A stretch of 64,000 nt of DNA, taken from contig NC_044930.1 in assembly GCF_003576645.1 (NCBI RefSeq), positions 7,016,934-7,080,933 on the forward strand, read 5' to 3'. Below are positions 11,201 through 24,228 of the stretch, piece after piece (position 1 is the first letter of the stretch; the number at the start of each line of letters is the position of its first letter). The DNA is from Ipomoea triloba. Lineage: Eukaryota > Streptophyta > Magnoliopsida > Solanales > Convolvulaceae. Both the position numbers and the translations under genes were made by a program. The notes beneath the pieces were generated by a model. That model did not search any database. It had not been told where the DNA came from and saw only the letters and a list, made by a program, of their open reading frames with translations.

Positions 11201-11807
11201 ACGATCAAGTACACATATTTCCCTAAAGTATTTGGCCTGGGTATAAACTCCATGATATAGTAGATCCTTTAACAAAGGGCTTCCCACCCAAAGTCTTTCC
11301 TGAGCATATATACTACTCACACAATAGTGTTTTGAAGTATGAGAAATTTTTGGTTTAGTGGAGTTTCAATTTATAAATATTCTGCTTCTTATAATCTATG
11401 TGAAATTATGTGTATACATACTCCTTTATTTGGTTACTTTTTCTTACGAGAAATGCAATTTGTGTTATGTTATGCTTTAATGTGTACAATAAAATTAGAC
11501 TTATTAAAAGTTGACATGTATAGTATAGATTACCTTTATATTGTTTTTATTCTATACGTGCCATGAGTAATCTATGTCATTTAGTTGTATATATTGATAT
11601 TTGTAATCATTGATGAGTTTAGTTACGATGAATATAATGAAAACCATTTTGATCCAATATTAATATGACTAATGTAAGATTGTCTAAATATGCCCTATAT
11701 ATGTTTGTAATGTCAAATTTTTGAACTCATAAAGTTTAATACTTTGCAAATATCATACATATGTGGCCAGTGAAGATTGTTAAAATATAATTAGCTAGCT
11801 AGATATA

Positions 11808-12095
11808 GGCCGTGTTTGGTAAATAATCAGCCTATCAGCCAATTTTGGCTTATTTGATCACTATTAGTTGTTTGGTTAATAAGCTTTTTGCAACTCCAAA
11901 ATGCTAAAATTCAAAAGGCTACTCAAAGCAGCATTTTCAATTAGCTTTTTGAGAAAAGAAATTATACCAAACAGTTATCAGCTAACAGCTAATTTATCAA
12001 ACAACTTTCTACAATCAGCTAATATTATAACAAATCATACCTTCTAACCCAAACAGCCAACCAAATCAGCCAACAGCCATTTACCAAACAAGGCC
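11808..12095. mobile_element. Harbinger/Tourist-type MITE, 288 bases
   Basis: Terminal inverted repeats GGCCGTGTTTGGTAAA and (complement of the right end) GGCCTTGTTTGGTAAA differ at one base in 16. The element is flanked by ATA at 11805-11807 and again at 12096-12098, a 3-base target duplication as expected for PIF/Harbinger elements. No open frame; it depends on an outside transposase. Confidence 0.8.
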
Positions 12096-12169
12096 ATAAT
12101 TAAATGTGTGAGTTAGTATATCATGGACTTATTAGGTACACTCCTACATTTAATATTATATTTGATTTA

Positions 12170-12465
12170 ACATAATTATAAATTGAAAAAATTGTAATTT
12201 ATATTCCTCCATAATATGCCAATATCAATGTCACTCCTGAATTATTAGTGGTATAAATGTTGCCCCCTCAAGTCTCAAAACGGTATATATATTTCTTCTC
12301 CCGTAGTGTAAATGTTGCCCCTCCCATTGGTACCGGAGGGGCAATATATGTACTGTTTTGAAAATTAAAGGACAACATTTACACCACTAATAAAATTCAT
12401 GAATGATATTGATAATTGACATATTATGAAGAGGCATAAATTATAATTTTCACTTATAAATTAAA
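12170..12465. mobile_element. fold-back element with arms of more than 120 bases
   Basis: The left half and the reverse complement of the right half align over almost the whole length, for example CCATAATATGCCAATATCAA with TCATAATATGTCAATTATCA. The centre is an exact palindrome-like hinge, GCCCCTCCCATTGG and GGAGGGGC, near 12320-12355. There is no coding capacity. Transcription would give a long hairpin RNA. Confidence 0.8.
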
Positions 12466-12469
12466 TTTT

Positions 12470-13585
12470 ATATGTTCTGCAATGTGGTTATATTATAGAC
12501 TATATTTACATGTACTAAAAAAAGACTATATTTACATGGTGTGTGAAGATGTAGAAACATGTATATATAGTCAAATATATATTGTTAACACTATACATTT
12601 TTGTAATTTTTCCTAGCTTGCTTCTGTGTCCCTACTGTTCATATGTGATTTTAAAGACGGAAAGGGAAATATATAATTTTAATGTTAATAAGAATTAAAT
12701 TCGTGACCTTCAAATATGGGAATTATATTTCATCTATTAAACCATGCACCTCTTATAGGAAAAAAATCACACATATTTTGCCAAGAAAGTGGTGAGAGTG
12801 ATACAAGGATATAATTGATGATTTAATTAGTGAAGAGTCCGAAATGAAAGAATCTGTTACAATGCATAATTACTAATTAGATGAGAATTGATTATGAGAA
12901 AATTAATAAGTCATTACCTTGTATAGTTTGGACAATTTTGGTAATTTAATTAGTATAGGTATTAGTAATAATTTAGTATAAATAGGTCATTGTATTTAAT
13001 TAAAAACTAATAAGTGGGCATTAAAGCTATATTCTTCATTTATGTCCATTTTTTTTGTTACTTTTAAAAAAAAAAAATACATTATGCTATAAGAGTTGTA
13101 CTATACAAGTAATATTTTGGTAAAAAATACCTCTACCATTATAATTTTCATTATCTTTCCAACTATTGTTGCCATGTATATGCATCTACCATATATTTTC
13201 TTATTTTTTCAATGGTAATAATATATACACATTATATTATATATTGGAGTACTATATAAGTTATTTCTTAAAATATAAATATAAAATTTATAAAAAATGA
13301 TTTATATTATTATTATTATACAATAATATAAATATCTAAAATCTAAATAAATAAAACTTTAATATAGAGTACTAATATGGGGCATCAATTTTTACGCGTC
13401 GCGGATAAAAATACTAGTATGGATTATATGAACCATAGAAAAATATATTGATATTCTATTCCTCTTATTTATTGGGACTCTCACACGCTCAAAATATGAA
13501 TTTCAAGATTGATGTGACTCGAATACGATTAGGAATCATAAGTCTTGCTTAAAAGGTTTTTTTTTTTTTTTTTTATCAATTATGG
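12470..13585. other. AT-rich intergenic stretch, nothing assigned
   Basis: Low-complexity AT sequence with scattered short A and T runs. No open frame or repeat that I can support. Confidence 0.6.
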
Positions 13586-13589
13586 TACT

Positions 13590-13770
13590 ACTTAGAGCAT
13601 CCTTATCAATGGAGTTTTTTTTTACGGTTTTTGAGAAGTTTTTGTAAGTGTGATTAGGAAAGAGAAAATGAGAGGGGAGGAAAAAAATTTGATTTATTAA
13701 AAGAAAAAATTAAAAAGTCTTATGTCAAGCGCGCCTGACGCGCTCAGTGGGCGCATGCAGTGGCCTCCAC
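13590..13770. mobile_element. MITE-like repeat, copy 2 (relative at 7570-7770)
   Basis: Head AGAGCATCCTTATCAATGG, a GAGAAAATGAGAGGGGAGG purine block and a G+C-rich tail with CGCTCAGTGGGCGCATGC mirror the copy at 7570. The frame at 13722-13904 starts in this tail and has no family resemblance. Confidence 0.4.
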
Positions 13771-14284
13771 GCAGGAGAGTTGGGCTTGGCTTTGGTATTT
13801 ATGCTACTCCTTTGCAGTTCCAATATTCATACTTTGCAGATGAACCAATTTCTTCTCTCTTCTCTTTTCTCATCTACATGTATAAGTACTGTTCCAATAA
13901 CTGAGAAAAAAATTCTGGTATAGATACTCTTAGGATCGTAACAACTAGATAAGACGATGCTTTGTGCCTATTCAAGGACAATTTCCTTGATCTAAGTCAT
14001 GTGCGTTTGTCCTAAAACAATTAAAAAAGATTTTATTTTAATTGACAATTATTAAAAGTTAAAACGATTAAATCATGGGAAGAATTGATAGACAAAAATT
14101 TAACATTTTTCCATTAAAGAAGTTTTCATGTGTTACTCTATCACATGATCTCAAGCATGTCAGAGTTAGAATTGACACTACAGACGGCGGTGGTATTTCT
14201 TGGAACAAATTATTGAACCCAACTTGTTGCAAATTAAAAAATAATGCACTCATACTTCATATCATCAATTACGGCAAATTATTT

Positions 14285-14515
14285 TGTGGATCTGGTCTAT
14301 TGTCCAAAGACACACAATTTACATACTAAATGTTCACAATTTACCTTTTAAAAATTTACAATTTGTTGTGACCCTGTGTTATATTCACAAATTTTAAAAA
14401 CTTAAAAATACAATTTATATTTTAGAAATTTACAATTCCAATACTAAAAATGCATAATTTAAGGTCATGGACAAGCTAGGTAGACCCTGGTCCATGGTAT
14501 ACACAAGAACTTGTT
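14285..14515. mobile_element. element with CCTGGTCCATGG end and ACACAATTTAC array
   Basis: The interior repeats CACAATTTACATACTAAATG and TTACAATT variants; the right end reads TAGACCCTGGTCCATGGTAT. The internal unit is close to that of the element at 45695-45940, in the same sense. Confidence 0.5.
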
Positions 14516-15078
14516 GCTAATTAAGAAATAGTGCACACATTCTTCATATCATCAATTACATATATGCATGATAACAAGCAGCATGTTATTATTTACTCAA
14601 GTTAAATTGATCAAATAATTGACTTGGTAACAATAAGCTAATAAGGTTACAAGATCGACTCTTAAATCCTAGGAGGAACAGGTGGTTTCTCTACAACTAT
14701 GAAAAATAAATGCATTTTTTGTAGACAATAATTATGCAACATATCTCCAAAGATATATTGCTGTCAAGAAAACAGATCAGATAATCATATTTTGTCTTGT
14801 CAAAACCTTATTCCCGTGTCGGAACCCAGCACATGAATAATTGCAGAAATCATACACAATAATACTATTACTTCGTGATCAATCGAAGATGTATGTTATA
14901 TGTCGTTTTCCAGTTTAAAACGAGAAAACTATTATGATAAGCGTATTTTTTGTTTAGCAGTTTGATTCCCTGAAATGTGATGGATCATGGATGTGTCCTA
15001 AATGTACATATATACTATCAACTTTTAACTAAAATACAACAAGTATAAATTAAAAACAAAAATATGATCGAATTATTT

Positions 15079-16200
15079 GTTGAAATATTTAGCATATAAA
15101 ATGGCATAGAAAATGACTATTCTGTGGTACAAATATATGCTGAGTCTACTTTCGATTTGGGTCGGGTCAAAGTGGATTCACACTCTTCGTAGTGAGGCGA
15201 AAAAATTGATATATTATACGTTCAAAACGGATAACGGTGAATGAAAAATTGATTCTCAAAGTATACTCATTTGAGTAGGAAAATGAAGGTGGAAATGTTT
15301 TGAATAAGTACTTGTCCCACATTGATTTGGGAAGTGGGTCCGTACCACTATATATACAAGAGTCTTTTGAAGAAAGATTTAAATGTATAACATAGAGGCT
15401 CCCTTTCGTGTGATCTAATCTCAAAATGAGTATGTAAAGGCTTGGCCTTGCAAGTTATGCCAAATTTTTGTATATTTTTTCCAACTCATAGCCACTATCT
15501 GGGGAGTAAAATTTGTTTACTATTCAGTCGAGTAGTTACCATTCGGACTTGACTATTCGATTTGACCGAACAATTGACTACTCGTACGTAATCTTCTGAC
15601 AACTCTTCGTGGGTACTATTGCTCGAAGTACTCGTAGAGTATTGTTTAGGACAGTGTTAATTCTGACCTGCAAGAATTAATTTCAATTTATATTTTAAGA
15701 ATTAACGGTCATACCAGTTGTGTTAAACTCCAAATTAAGTTGTCGGTTACAAAGGTTACAATTTCATAATTTAATTTAAGATTTTAATGCTATTTATTCC
15801 ATCTTTCCCTATAAATAGCTTGGTGTTGGGCGGATGGTTTTCTGTTGTTTTTTTTTTTAACCCGAAAAACACTTTGGTTTTCTCTCTTGCTCTCTCAAAA
15901 TCATTTTCTTACGAAAATTTGGCCAACACTTTCATTAAAAGGAATGAAGTGCTCGCCGTTGTTCTAGTTCGTCGGACTGTTTGTTTGAGTGTTCAAACTT
16001 AAAGTCGTGATCTATTTTATCCTGAGAGACTAATGCTATAACGCTCCTAGCACCCTCGGGATGTAGCGAATCGATTTTAAGAAAAGTGTACGTGTTTTAC
16101 ACACGACTTGGATCTTTCCTTGCTTTCTTGTTGGGTTAATTTTCTAAAAGTTAAACCCTATTTTCGTATTTATTTAATTTTTAAATAAATAAATTGTCTT
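15079..16200. mobile_element. LTR-like relic
   Basis: Begins TGTTGAAATATTTAGC and contains a promoter-like CTATAAATAGC near 15810. The block GAATGAAAAATTGATTCTC with its flanks recurs at about 22880-22905 inside a second, shorter relic (22733-23031). I see no coding region attached, so it would be a solo or truncated LTR. Ends are not defined. Confidence 0.4.
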
Positions 16201-16364
16201 TAGTTTCGTACCAAACATGGTTGGAATTAATTTTTCAAAATTAAATTCTATTTTTTGTTAGAGTGTATGTATGTGTGTATGTGTGTGTGTATATATATAT
16301 ACACACGCACGCGCGCACACTTTTTTTGTTGATCGACTTATTCACCACCAACATTATTGGGAGT

Positions 16365-16590
16365 AACTCTAGTTAAGTTAATTAGGCTGTTGACTTGGTA
16401 ATCACAAAGTTACAAGTTCGATTCCCAACGGGAGTGAGTTATTGATCTTTTTGATTTGAGCCGATCAACTATGGATAACCTAGGTTGGTTTACTTCCTTG
16501 TAGTCATTTGATTATTAGAATCATAAGACGGTTTACCCAATGTATACCCTCAAGTAGTGGTTGTGAGTTTCTTTCGTCACAAAAAAAAAT
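16365..16590 (+). mobile_element. tRNA-derived SINE
   Basis: An A-box-like TGTTGACTTGGTAATCAC is followed by a B-box-like AGTTCGATTCCC some 30 bases on. Then comes an unrelated body and a short A-run at 16581-16589. Fragments of the same family appear at about 14615-14690 (GACTTGGTAACAATAAGC) and 61385-61475. Confidence 0.6.
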
Positions 16591-16814
16591 ATGAAATATA
16601 TAGTAAACCATATATTCTTACAAAATATATATTGTGCATGTCATGTTCATTAAGATGCATGATTTATTACATTTTGTAATCATCATGATATCATATTTTC
16701 ATGAAAAAATATATAATATAATTCTTGAAAAATATTACAATTTCATTGGTTATAATACTGTATATTTTTGTAAAGTTATACTTTATTTTTGTTACACATG
16801 AGAGAATGTATAAC

Positions 16815-17330
16815 TTTGTAAAGCACGTTGATGGATACCCAACATGAGTACGCGGTTGGTACCACCTAGCAAGTGTTCGGGCATGACACTCAGACTCGAC
16901 ACTCAGTACTCGAGACGCGATCAATCAGTCTTGGCAGCTAATTATCCTTCCACAACCTCCAATTAATTACTCATAAATTCTCATTATTACCCATTTATTG
17001 TCCAATTATTACCCATATATAAATCCCCATTATTACTCATTTATCACCCATTCCCTTAATATAAAAAGGCCTTAGAACAAAGAAGAGAGCCAATCAACAT
17101 CCCTTCGGAGAACACAACTATACATGTACAAAAATTATCTACAAAATAGTAAATTTCGGTTTGGCACCGCCCAAAAAGTCTCGTGATTTTTACCTTTCGA
17201 TTTCCACGTAAAATACTGTGTCTCTCTTTCTTTTTTCTTTCTATTATTTCTATTTTATTTACTCAAATTGATTGTGTTAACCCGCCGAGTGGCTATTTCC
17301 GGATCACGAAACCAACACACGTGATACACT
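16815..17330 (+). mobile_element. LTR-like repeat, copy 1 (copy 2 at 38957-39375)
   Basis: Shares with 38957-39375, in the same orientation, the blocks GGTTGGTACCACCTAGCAA, GGCATGACACTCAGACTCGA, TACTCGAGACGCGAT and a TGATTTTTACCTTTCGATT stretch near the right end. A TATA-like AATATAAAAAGG lies in the middle. No coding sequence is attached to either copy, so both look like solo LTRs. Confidence 0.6.
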
Positions 17331-17744
17331 TTAATAAGAACACAATATTTTCATAGAAATATAATTTACAACATTTTAATTTTTTTTTATGATTCTAATA
17401 AATTTTATGGCTGGTGATGACATTATACACCTTTTACATGGTATATAATCACATATTGGCTCTTGAGAATTAATTTTTGAAAGAGATTAAAATGAACAAA
17501 AATTGAATGAAGTATGTACATAGACTTCTCATGTATTTTGACTGACTTGAAAGTCGTCATTGGTAGGGTTATATAGTGCAGTATTGTGTTTTATCAAGAA
17601 GTTATTAAAGGATACGGAGTATATTATATTGCAAGTTTACAAGCACTTTTTTTTTAATTACTATATTTTTTTTTTCTAAACACTATATGAAAAACAAGAG
17701 AAAAGAACAAAGAGAAAATTTATAATTATATAGGGAAAAACTTG

Positions 17745-18010
17745 TGTGAGACCATCTCATGAATCTTTGTTTGTAAGACGGGTCTAGTTCTAAGTATTAC
17801 AATATTTATCATTAACAACAATTATTTACTCTAAATAGTATTACAATTTCACATATTAATATTATAATATCTATTATAAATTATAAACAACAATTTATTT
17901 ATTTTAAATTGGTATTAAAATTTAATTTCTATAATAATAATTATGATTTCTATCATAATATAAGTAACAAACAACCATCCAAAATTCCACCCGTTATATT
18001 TTAAGGATTA
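17745..18010. mobile_element. element with GAGACC head and AAGTATTACAATA array
   Basis: The head reads TTGTGTGAGACCATCTCATG and GTAAGACGGGTC. It is followed by an irregular array of TAAGTATTACAATATTTATC-like and TAACAACAATTATTT-like units. The region 54290-54745 carries the same array units. Confidence 0.5.
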
Positions 18011-18171
18011 AAATTCGTTAGACGGTCCTAGCCAAATAACTCCAAGCGAATCTAAATGTTCTAATTTAGTTGCAAGCATTTATTATCTAACTATATTGTA
18101 GACTAACCTTGGCCCATGATTAAATGTCATCTATATCACTATATGTGACAAGTCGATTGCCTGTGTTTTTT

Positions 18172-18352
18172 TTTTTTTTTTTAGTACTACTGACTCTGTT
18201 ACAATGTAGTATCTGTTCATAGCTACTTTCTCAACCTACTAAAGCACAACGAGTCAACAGATGCCTCCACTAAGGCTTGAATCCACTCCCATCATCCATG
18301 TGGGAGTGTTAATTGGGACACCGGGTGCCACTTGACCACAAGGTCGATTGCA
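18172..18352 (-). mobile_element. tRNA-derived SINE, family 2, near full length
   Basis: Read on the minus strand it starts CTTGTGGTCAAGTGGCACC (A box), continues with GGATTCAAGCC (B-box region) and ends AGTAGTACTAAAAAAAA. A further copy at 29855-30036 on the plus strand ends with the same AGTACTAAAAAA tail. Confidence 0.7.
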
Positions 18353-18599
18353 TGTTCATTACAAGTAACATCTCATAAGGAAATAAGAAAAATAAATAAA
18401 TTAATGATGAAGATATTATTAAAATATGAAAGTGTCCACAACTTAATAAAGACTTGCGTAACCAAGAGCAAAGCCAACTAAGGCGTAAACTTCACGTCAA
18501 AGACCTTGTCGTTGAGTAGCATAACTGTCTTAAGTGAAAGGTCTCTAAAAAAACATTTTGAAAGTCTTACACAAATAAGAGAAATCACTTTAAATATTC

Positions 18600-18698
18600 C
18601 GTGCACAAAGAGTCAATATTGTATCCACTAAGACTTAAATCCACAACCTCCAATATAAGAGAGCAACTTGGTGCCATTTGACCACAAGGTTCTTGACA
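18600..18698 (-). mobile_element. tRNA-derived SINE, family 2, head fragment
   Basis: On the minus strand: CTTGTGGTCAAATGGCACC, then GGTTGTGGATTTAAGTC and CAATATTGACTCTTTGTGC. It matches the first 100 bases of the family; the tail is missing. Confidence 0.6.
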
Positions 18699-18719
18699 TA
18701 TTTATTTTACTTAAACATA

Positions 18720-18990
18720 CATTATAGTGGTTTTATTCAATTTATGTTAGTTTTAAAACAGTTTGGTAATTTCCCTTCTATTAGTACCAATTTAGTTTTT
18801 GATTATAGTGATTTTATCCTCAATTATAGTGGTTTTATCTAGTTTAGTCAACTATAGTGATTTTTCTCGATTTAGTCATTGATTCTAATCGTTGATGACT
18901 CAATTAAGTGAAATCATCGAAGTTTAAGATCTAATTAAGTACAAAAAGATGTTTATGACTAAATCAAGAAAAATTAATATAATCAAATAT
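18720..18990. repeat. degenerate repeat with TTATAGTGATTTTATC / TCGATTTAGTC motifs
   Basis: Short motifs of the type ACTATAGTGATTTTTCTCGA and GACTAAATCAAGAAAAAT occur here and again in introns of the phospholipase D gene (47030-47480, 48000-48180, 48750-48910). The family is unknown. Confidence 0.5.
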
Positions 18991-19934
18991 TAACTCCTTT
19001 TCTTATTCATCTTTGTTGTTATTATAATCATTTTGCCTGAACCTCGCCAAATTGGCAGCTTTTCTATGTTTCTTTTTCCTTCTTTTTTGTTTTGCTTCTT
19101 CCCTCTACTGACTTCATCCCCACGTGAACTGAAATAAACCCTCAAAAAACTAGAACAGATAAGAATGCTCTAAGGAAGTATTGAGGCTGTAAGCTAGACT
19201 TTATGTTTGTTTAATTTGCTACACTCCTACCTAGCTTTTCTTCTTTGTAAAAAAAAAAAATTAAAAAACTAATTAATTAGCTATTTATAAGAATATTCCT
19301 GACTCGTGGGACACCCCATTTGCTATTTGAGAACACTGCCAGGAGACACAAAGGTGGAACTTCAAGCACTTTCACAGCCTATTCTAACCGAAGAGAACGC
19401 AACCCAACACAAGTATCTATTGCTCTCTTTTATTTTTGAAGGGATGCTCCATTTCAAGGCCGTTCCATTAAAAGTATGGGTATGTCTAATAGTTTAATTT
19501 GGATCTGTATTATTTTTTTTATTCCGAGATGCAATCAAAATATAGTAAAATTACAATCCAAATATAATAGAGTGAAACAAGAAACACAAAGATAATAATA
19601 GAGAAACAATAACATAAGAGAAGAGAAGTCTTTTTAACATTTAAATTTTGCTATAATAATACAAAGAGATATCTATTTATAAAGGTAAGAAACATAATTC
19701 AAAAAAACCTATAAAATATAACGATAGAAGAATTAAAAAATCTTTATAAATAAAGTAATTCAGTCCAAATCTATATAGACTTCAAGTTATCGTATTCTAT
19801 AACAAAAGTAAAAAAGTAAATCAATTTTTTTTATCTAAATATAATTTTAAAGTGACATTTTTGTTCATATTTAAATACAAATATATTCACTCAAATTTCG
19901 ATTTCTATTACTTCTAAAATTTTATTTTCACTTA

Positions 19935-20590
19935 CAGTTAAGATCAATATATGGATTCTAAACAAATATTTATCAAGTATATATAAAAATGTGTTTGTAG
20001 TTATCAATTTATGTGTCTGTAGTTATCATGTTATGTGTATAATTACCACGTTATGTGTCTAATAACCACGTTATGTGTCTTCAATTTGTTTACAAGTAAT
20101 AAAAATTGTTAACTACAGGTACAAAATATATCTCTAGACACATAATTTTTGAATCAGGATTCACAATGCAATATAAACTTGCTTCATGGTATAACAATTG
20201 CATTAAAGTCTATTACATGAGCTCTATTTTGTAGTTTCATTTTCCACGCATACTAGTTTAATTATAGTAATATTAAAGTATTATTTTAATTACACTATAG
20301 GTTCATTTGACAATATGTGTTATTGTATGGCTTTGGATTTTTGTTTCATTTTCCAAACACTAGTTTCATTATAACAACACTACATGCAGTATCATTTTAA
20401 TAATACTACAATTTCATTTGACAATATACGTTGTTGAATGAGCTTATTTTTTTTAATTTCATTTTCCACACACTAGTTTCATTATAACAACACGTATTGA
20501 AGTATCATTTTAATTTTATTACAGTTTCATTTGATGATTATGATACACATAGTACTATGTGAACCATGGTCAGGTGTATAACAATTGCTT
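19935..20590. mobile_element. two adjacent array elements ending in GTATAACAATTGC
   Basis: The first (19935-20210) has units of GTTATGTGTCTAATAACCAC and ends TTCATGGTATAACAATTGC. The second (about 20230-20590) has roughly three units of about 118 bases with CATTTTCCACACACTAGTTT and CATTTGACAATATGTG, and ends GTGAACCATGGTCAGGTGTATAACAATTGC when read through. The shared terminal motif with different interiors marks them as one family. Confidence 0.6.
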
Positions 20591-21419
20591 AGCTTTCATC
20601 GATCTTTTTGGTTAAAACTTAAAACCCCCTTCTTTTCCGGGATTGATGTCTCATCTTATAAATTATCTCTTCACATCATACCAGACAAGAGTGGATAGAA
20701 ATTGAGGTGGGACAACAAAAGGATTTCATTGATTTTATCCTAATAAGGTGATGTGATCCTTCATCTCCCAATTCAACCTTTGTGTCCCGCATATCTGCAG
20801 GTGCCAACCTATCACATAAATGCTACAGAATTTTCATTTGCCTCATTAGTTGCAACTTTATTTTTTTCCCACTTTAGATTCAATGCCCAATTCACATGAA
20901 CTGTCTGCAACTTCATTTTTTTTCCACCTTAGATTGCCTAATTCACATGAAATGTCTTTAATCTTAAGTGTTTTTGTCTCCAATGATGTTACAACCAAAC
21001 TAATTAATCTTATATGCTTCTCCTTATTTCTGTATAAAGTGCGTATATGATAGTATATGATAAAAGAAAGCAAAAACAAAAACAAAAACTAATCACTGTA
21101 TGACTATTATATTCCATCTTTATCTATATAACCATCTTGTAATGATTAGAATTTAGAAAAGTGGAGAAATGATCCCATTGCTTTTATTTAACACTTGATT
21201 CATTAAGAAAAAATGTAGATGTACTTCATGAATTTTTATTTTTATCTAAGAGAAAAATAAATAAATAAATAAAAATGATGATCACTTTTTATTTATTTAT
21301 TTAGCAATCAAAGCATGACAAGGAGTAGAAAATGATAGTACATATAGAATTACACAGTGATTAATGAGGTTATATACAATGAGTATGCTGACAATAGTCG
21401 GAAAAAGACACACCATGTC

Positions 21420-22320
21420 AATTTTTTTCTTTTAATCTATTTAACATTAGTTTTTTCGTGTAATAGATTTGGGCGTACTAACTTCAAAAATATACAATGT
21501 CGATCTTTTTAAAAAAATTGATGTCATAAATATTTTTAAAAAATTAAAGACTTTCAACGTCAATTTTTTATTAAAAACAAAACTGTTATTTGAAGTTAAA
21601 ATTTATTTTTAAAATTTAAATATGCCACGTCGATTTTTAATTGGAAATCAACATTGTAAAATTTTTTTAAACATAAAACGTTAATTTTTTTTTTTAGATA
21701 AACCGACATTGTATGTTTAAAGTATATATACACCACATCAGTTTTTTGGTAAAATAGACCTCGTATATTTATTTTATTTTTAAAAAAAATTATATGACAA
21801 CAATTTTTTAGAAAATCGTCGTTAATTTTTAGAATTTTCTTTTTTAGAATATTTATTTTTCCCCAACTTGCAATTTAAACTTGTACAAATTATCTCACAA
21901 TTCACACCATTTACTAAAATAATAAGTAAAAATTAGTAACTAAATTAGTTATTCACAAACTAAACCATAAACACAATTACAAAATGAATTCGTCAATAAT
22001 AATGTCTAAGTTAAAGTATACTAACATGAATCCAAATCAAACTCGGTAGCAAACCATATATCATAAAAATATTTACACTGATCAATTTCTTCTCGAGTAT
22101 AGCTCGATCTTCCAACTCTCTCTAACGGCTACAAGATTGAAATGAAGTAATATAATTAATATGTAAAAAAATTTATAATGCTATAATATATATAAACCAT
22201 TCACTTGCATGATCCATTTCCTTATATGATTGGATTTAAATTATTTCAAACACGAATTTCATTACATAATAACGACACTCAATAATTTCCGATTGTATAG
22301 AGCACTATAAAAAATTACAT
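21420..22320. mobile_element. CACTA-like non-autonomous relic
   Basis: Contains many degenerate subterminal-type motifs such as CAATGTCGATCTTTTT, CCACGTCGATTTTTAATTGG and AACCGACATTGTATG in both orientations, and a CACTATAAAAAATTAC stretch at about 22310 that resembles a CACTA terminus. Such motif clusters are typical of CACTA ends. I could not match a second terminus. Confidence 0.35.
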
Positions 22321-22732
22321 AATACAACTAATAAGAAAAAAAAAAAATCTAAGGCAAACAAAATGTAATTAGCTCAAAATGTGTAAAATACTTGTCGGGC
22401 ATGTAATCCATCTCGATTGTTTAAATCGATTTGATTTTCTTCCATCTAAAATATTGTTTGATCTCATACATCTTTTCACATCAGAGAAGTTAATATGTGT
22501 GTGTAAATACCTATTTAACCATTATATTTATAATAGTTTAAAATATATCAATTTACATGTGTGTCAATGATATTCGTAATATCATCACATGGTGAATTTC
22601 CGATGGAATAGAACTAGTAAATTTCATTCAAAACAAGATAAATCACCAACAACATCTTAGGGATTGTCTGTTGAACACTATTGTGTCATTTTTCTAGCAT
22701 TGAAAAATCAAATTTCATTCGTGTGGAGGATT

Positions 22733-23031
22733 GTTGGAAAAATTGACTTAAATGGCATTTAAAGTGACCATTTGTGGATAAATTTCAGTGAGGTCCACTT
22801 CCAATTTAGTTCAAGTTAAAGTGGATTTGAAGTTCCCCAAGTGAGAAGTTTAATTTGGTACATCAAAACTCAAAATGGATCATGGTAAATGAAAAATTGA
22901 TTCTCCTAGTGCACCCATTTGAGTTGGGAAGACATGTAAGTAACTTTTGTCCAACGTCAAAAAATAAATATGAGTTTTCACTAGAGGGGAAAAACTTGGA
23001 CTCGTGATAATTTCTCTTCGTATTATGATAG
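22733..23031. mobile_element. truncated LTR-like relic next to the copia element
   Basis: Begins TGTTGGAAAAATTGAC and shares ATGGCATTTAAAGTGACC-like, AAGTGGATTTGAAG-like and GAAAAATTGATTCTC blocks with the relic at 15079. It ends where the copia insertion begins. Confidence 0.4.
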
Positions 23032-23036
23032 AATTC

Positions 23037-24228
23037 TGTTGCGCCCGCGGAAGTGGGATAGATCAGATTGCAACAATAATTTGAGAAAGAAAAATAAATG
23101 AGGCACAGATTTTACGTGGAAAACCCCTAAACAAATTAGGGTAAAAACCACGGGCAAGGGTAGAAGAATTTCACTATGAGAAAATAGGAGTTACAACCAC
23201 TCTCTAACTAACAAGGAGAAAACAAGGATAATTCTCTCTTGCTAGGAAGGAGAAATACACTCAACAAACTCTCTAATATCTCTAGTATATGAGGGAAGAA
23301 TAGAATGATTTGGGATGNNNNNNNNNNNNNNNNNNNNNNNNNNNNNNNNNNNNNNNNNNNNNNNNNNNNNNNNNNNNNNNNNNNNNNNNNNNNNNNNNNN
23401 NNNNNNNNNNNNNNNNNNNNNNNNNNNNNNNNNNNNNNNNNNNNNNNNNNNNNNNNNNNNNNNNNNNNNNNNNNNNNNNNNNNNNNNNNNNNNNNNNNNN
23501 NNNNNNNNNNNNNNNNNNNNNNNNNNNNNNNNNNNNNNNNNNNNNNNNNNNNNNNNNNNNNNNNNNNNNNNNNNNNNNNNNNNNNNNNNNNNNNNNNNNN
23601 NNNNNNNNNNNNNNNNNNNNNNNNNNNNNNNNNNNNNNNNNNNNNNNNNNNNNNNNNNNNNNNNNNNNNNNNNNNNNNNNNNNNNNNNNNNNNNNNNNNN
23701 NNNNNNNNNNNNNNNNNNNNNNNNNNNNNNNNNNNNNNNNNNNNNNNNNNNNNNNNNNNNNNNNNNNNNNNNNNNNNNNNNNNNNNNNNNNNNNNNNNNN
23801 NNNNNNNNNNNNNNNNNNNNNNNNNNNNNNNNNNNNNNNNNNNNNNNNNNNNNNNNNNNNNNNNNNNNNNNNNNNNNNNNNNNNNNNNNNNNNNNNNNNN
23901 NNNNNNNNNNNNNNNNNNNNNNNNNNNNNNNNNNNNNNNNNNNNNNNNNNNNNNNNNNNNNNNNNNNNNNNNNNNNNNNNNNNNNNNNNNNNNNNNNNNN
24001 NNNNNNNNNNNNNNNNNNNNNNNNNNNNNNNNNNNNNNNNNNNNNNNNNNNNNNNNNNNNNNNNNNNNNNNNNNNNNNNNNNNNNNNNNNNNNNNNNNNN
24101 NNNNNNNNNNNNNNNNNNNNNNNNNNNNNNNNNNNNNNNNNNNNNNNNNNNNNNNNNNNNNNNNNNNNNNNNNNNNNNNNNNNNNNNNNNNNNNNNNNNN
24201 NNNNNNNNNNNNNNNNNNNNTGCCGACA
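23037..24228 (-). repeat. copia 3' LTR, interrupted by an assembly gap
   Basis: Bases 23037-23317 equal 28253-28533 without a mismatch, and 24221-24228 (TGCCGACA) equal the other end of the LTR. The 903 N between them replace what should be about 176 bases. Confidence 0.93.
23318..24220. other. assembly gap (903 N) inside the copia 3' LTR
   Basis: Long frames crossing this run of N are artefacts. The length does not fit the other LTR. Confidence 0.99.
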
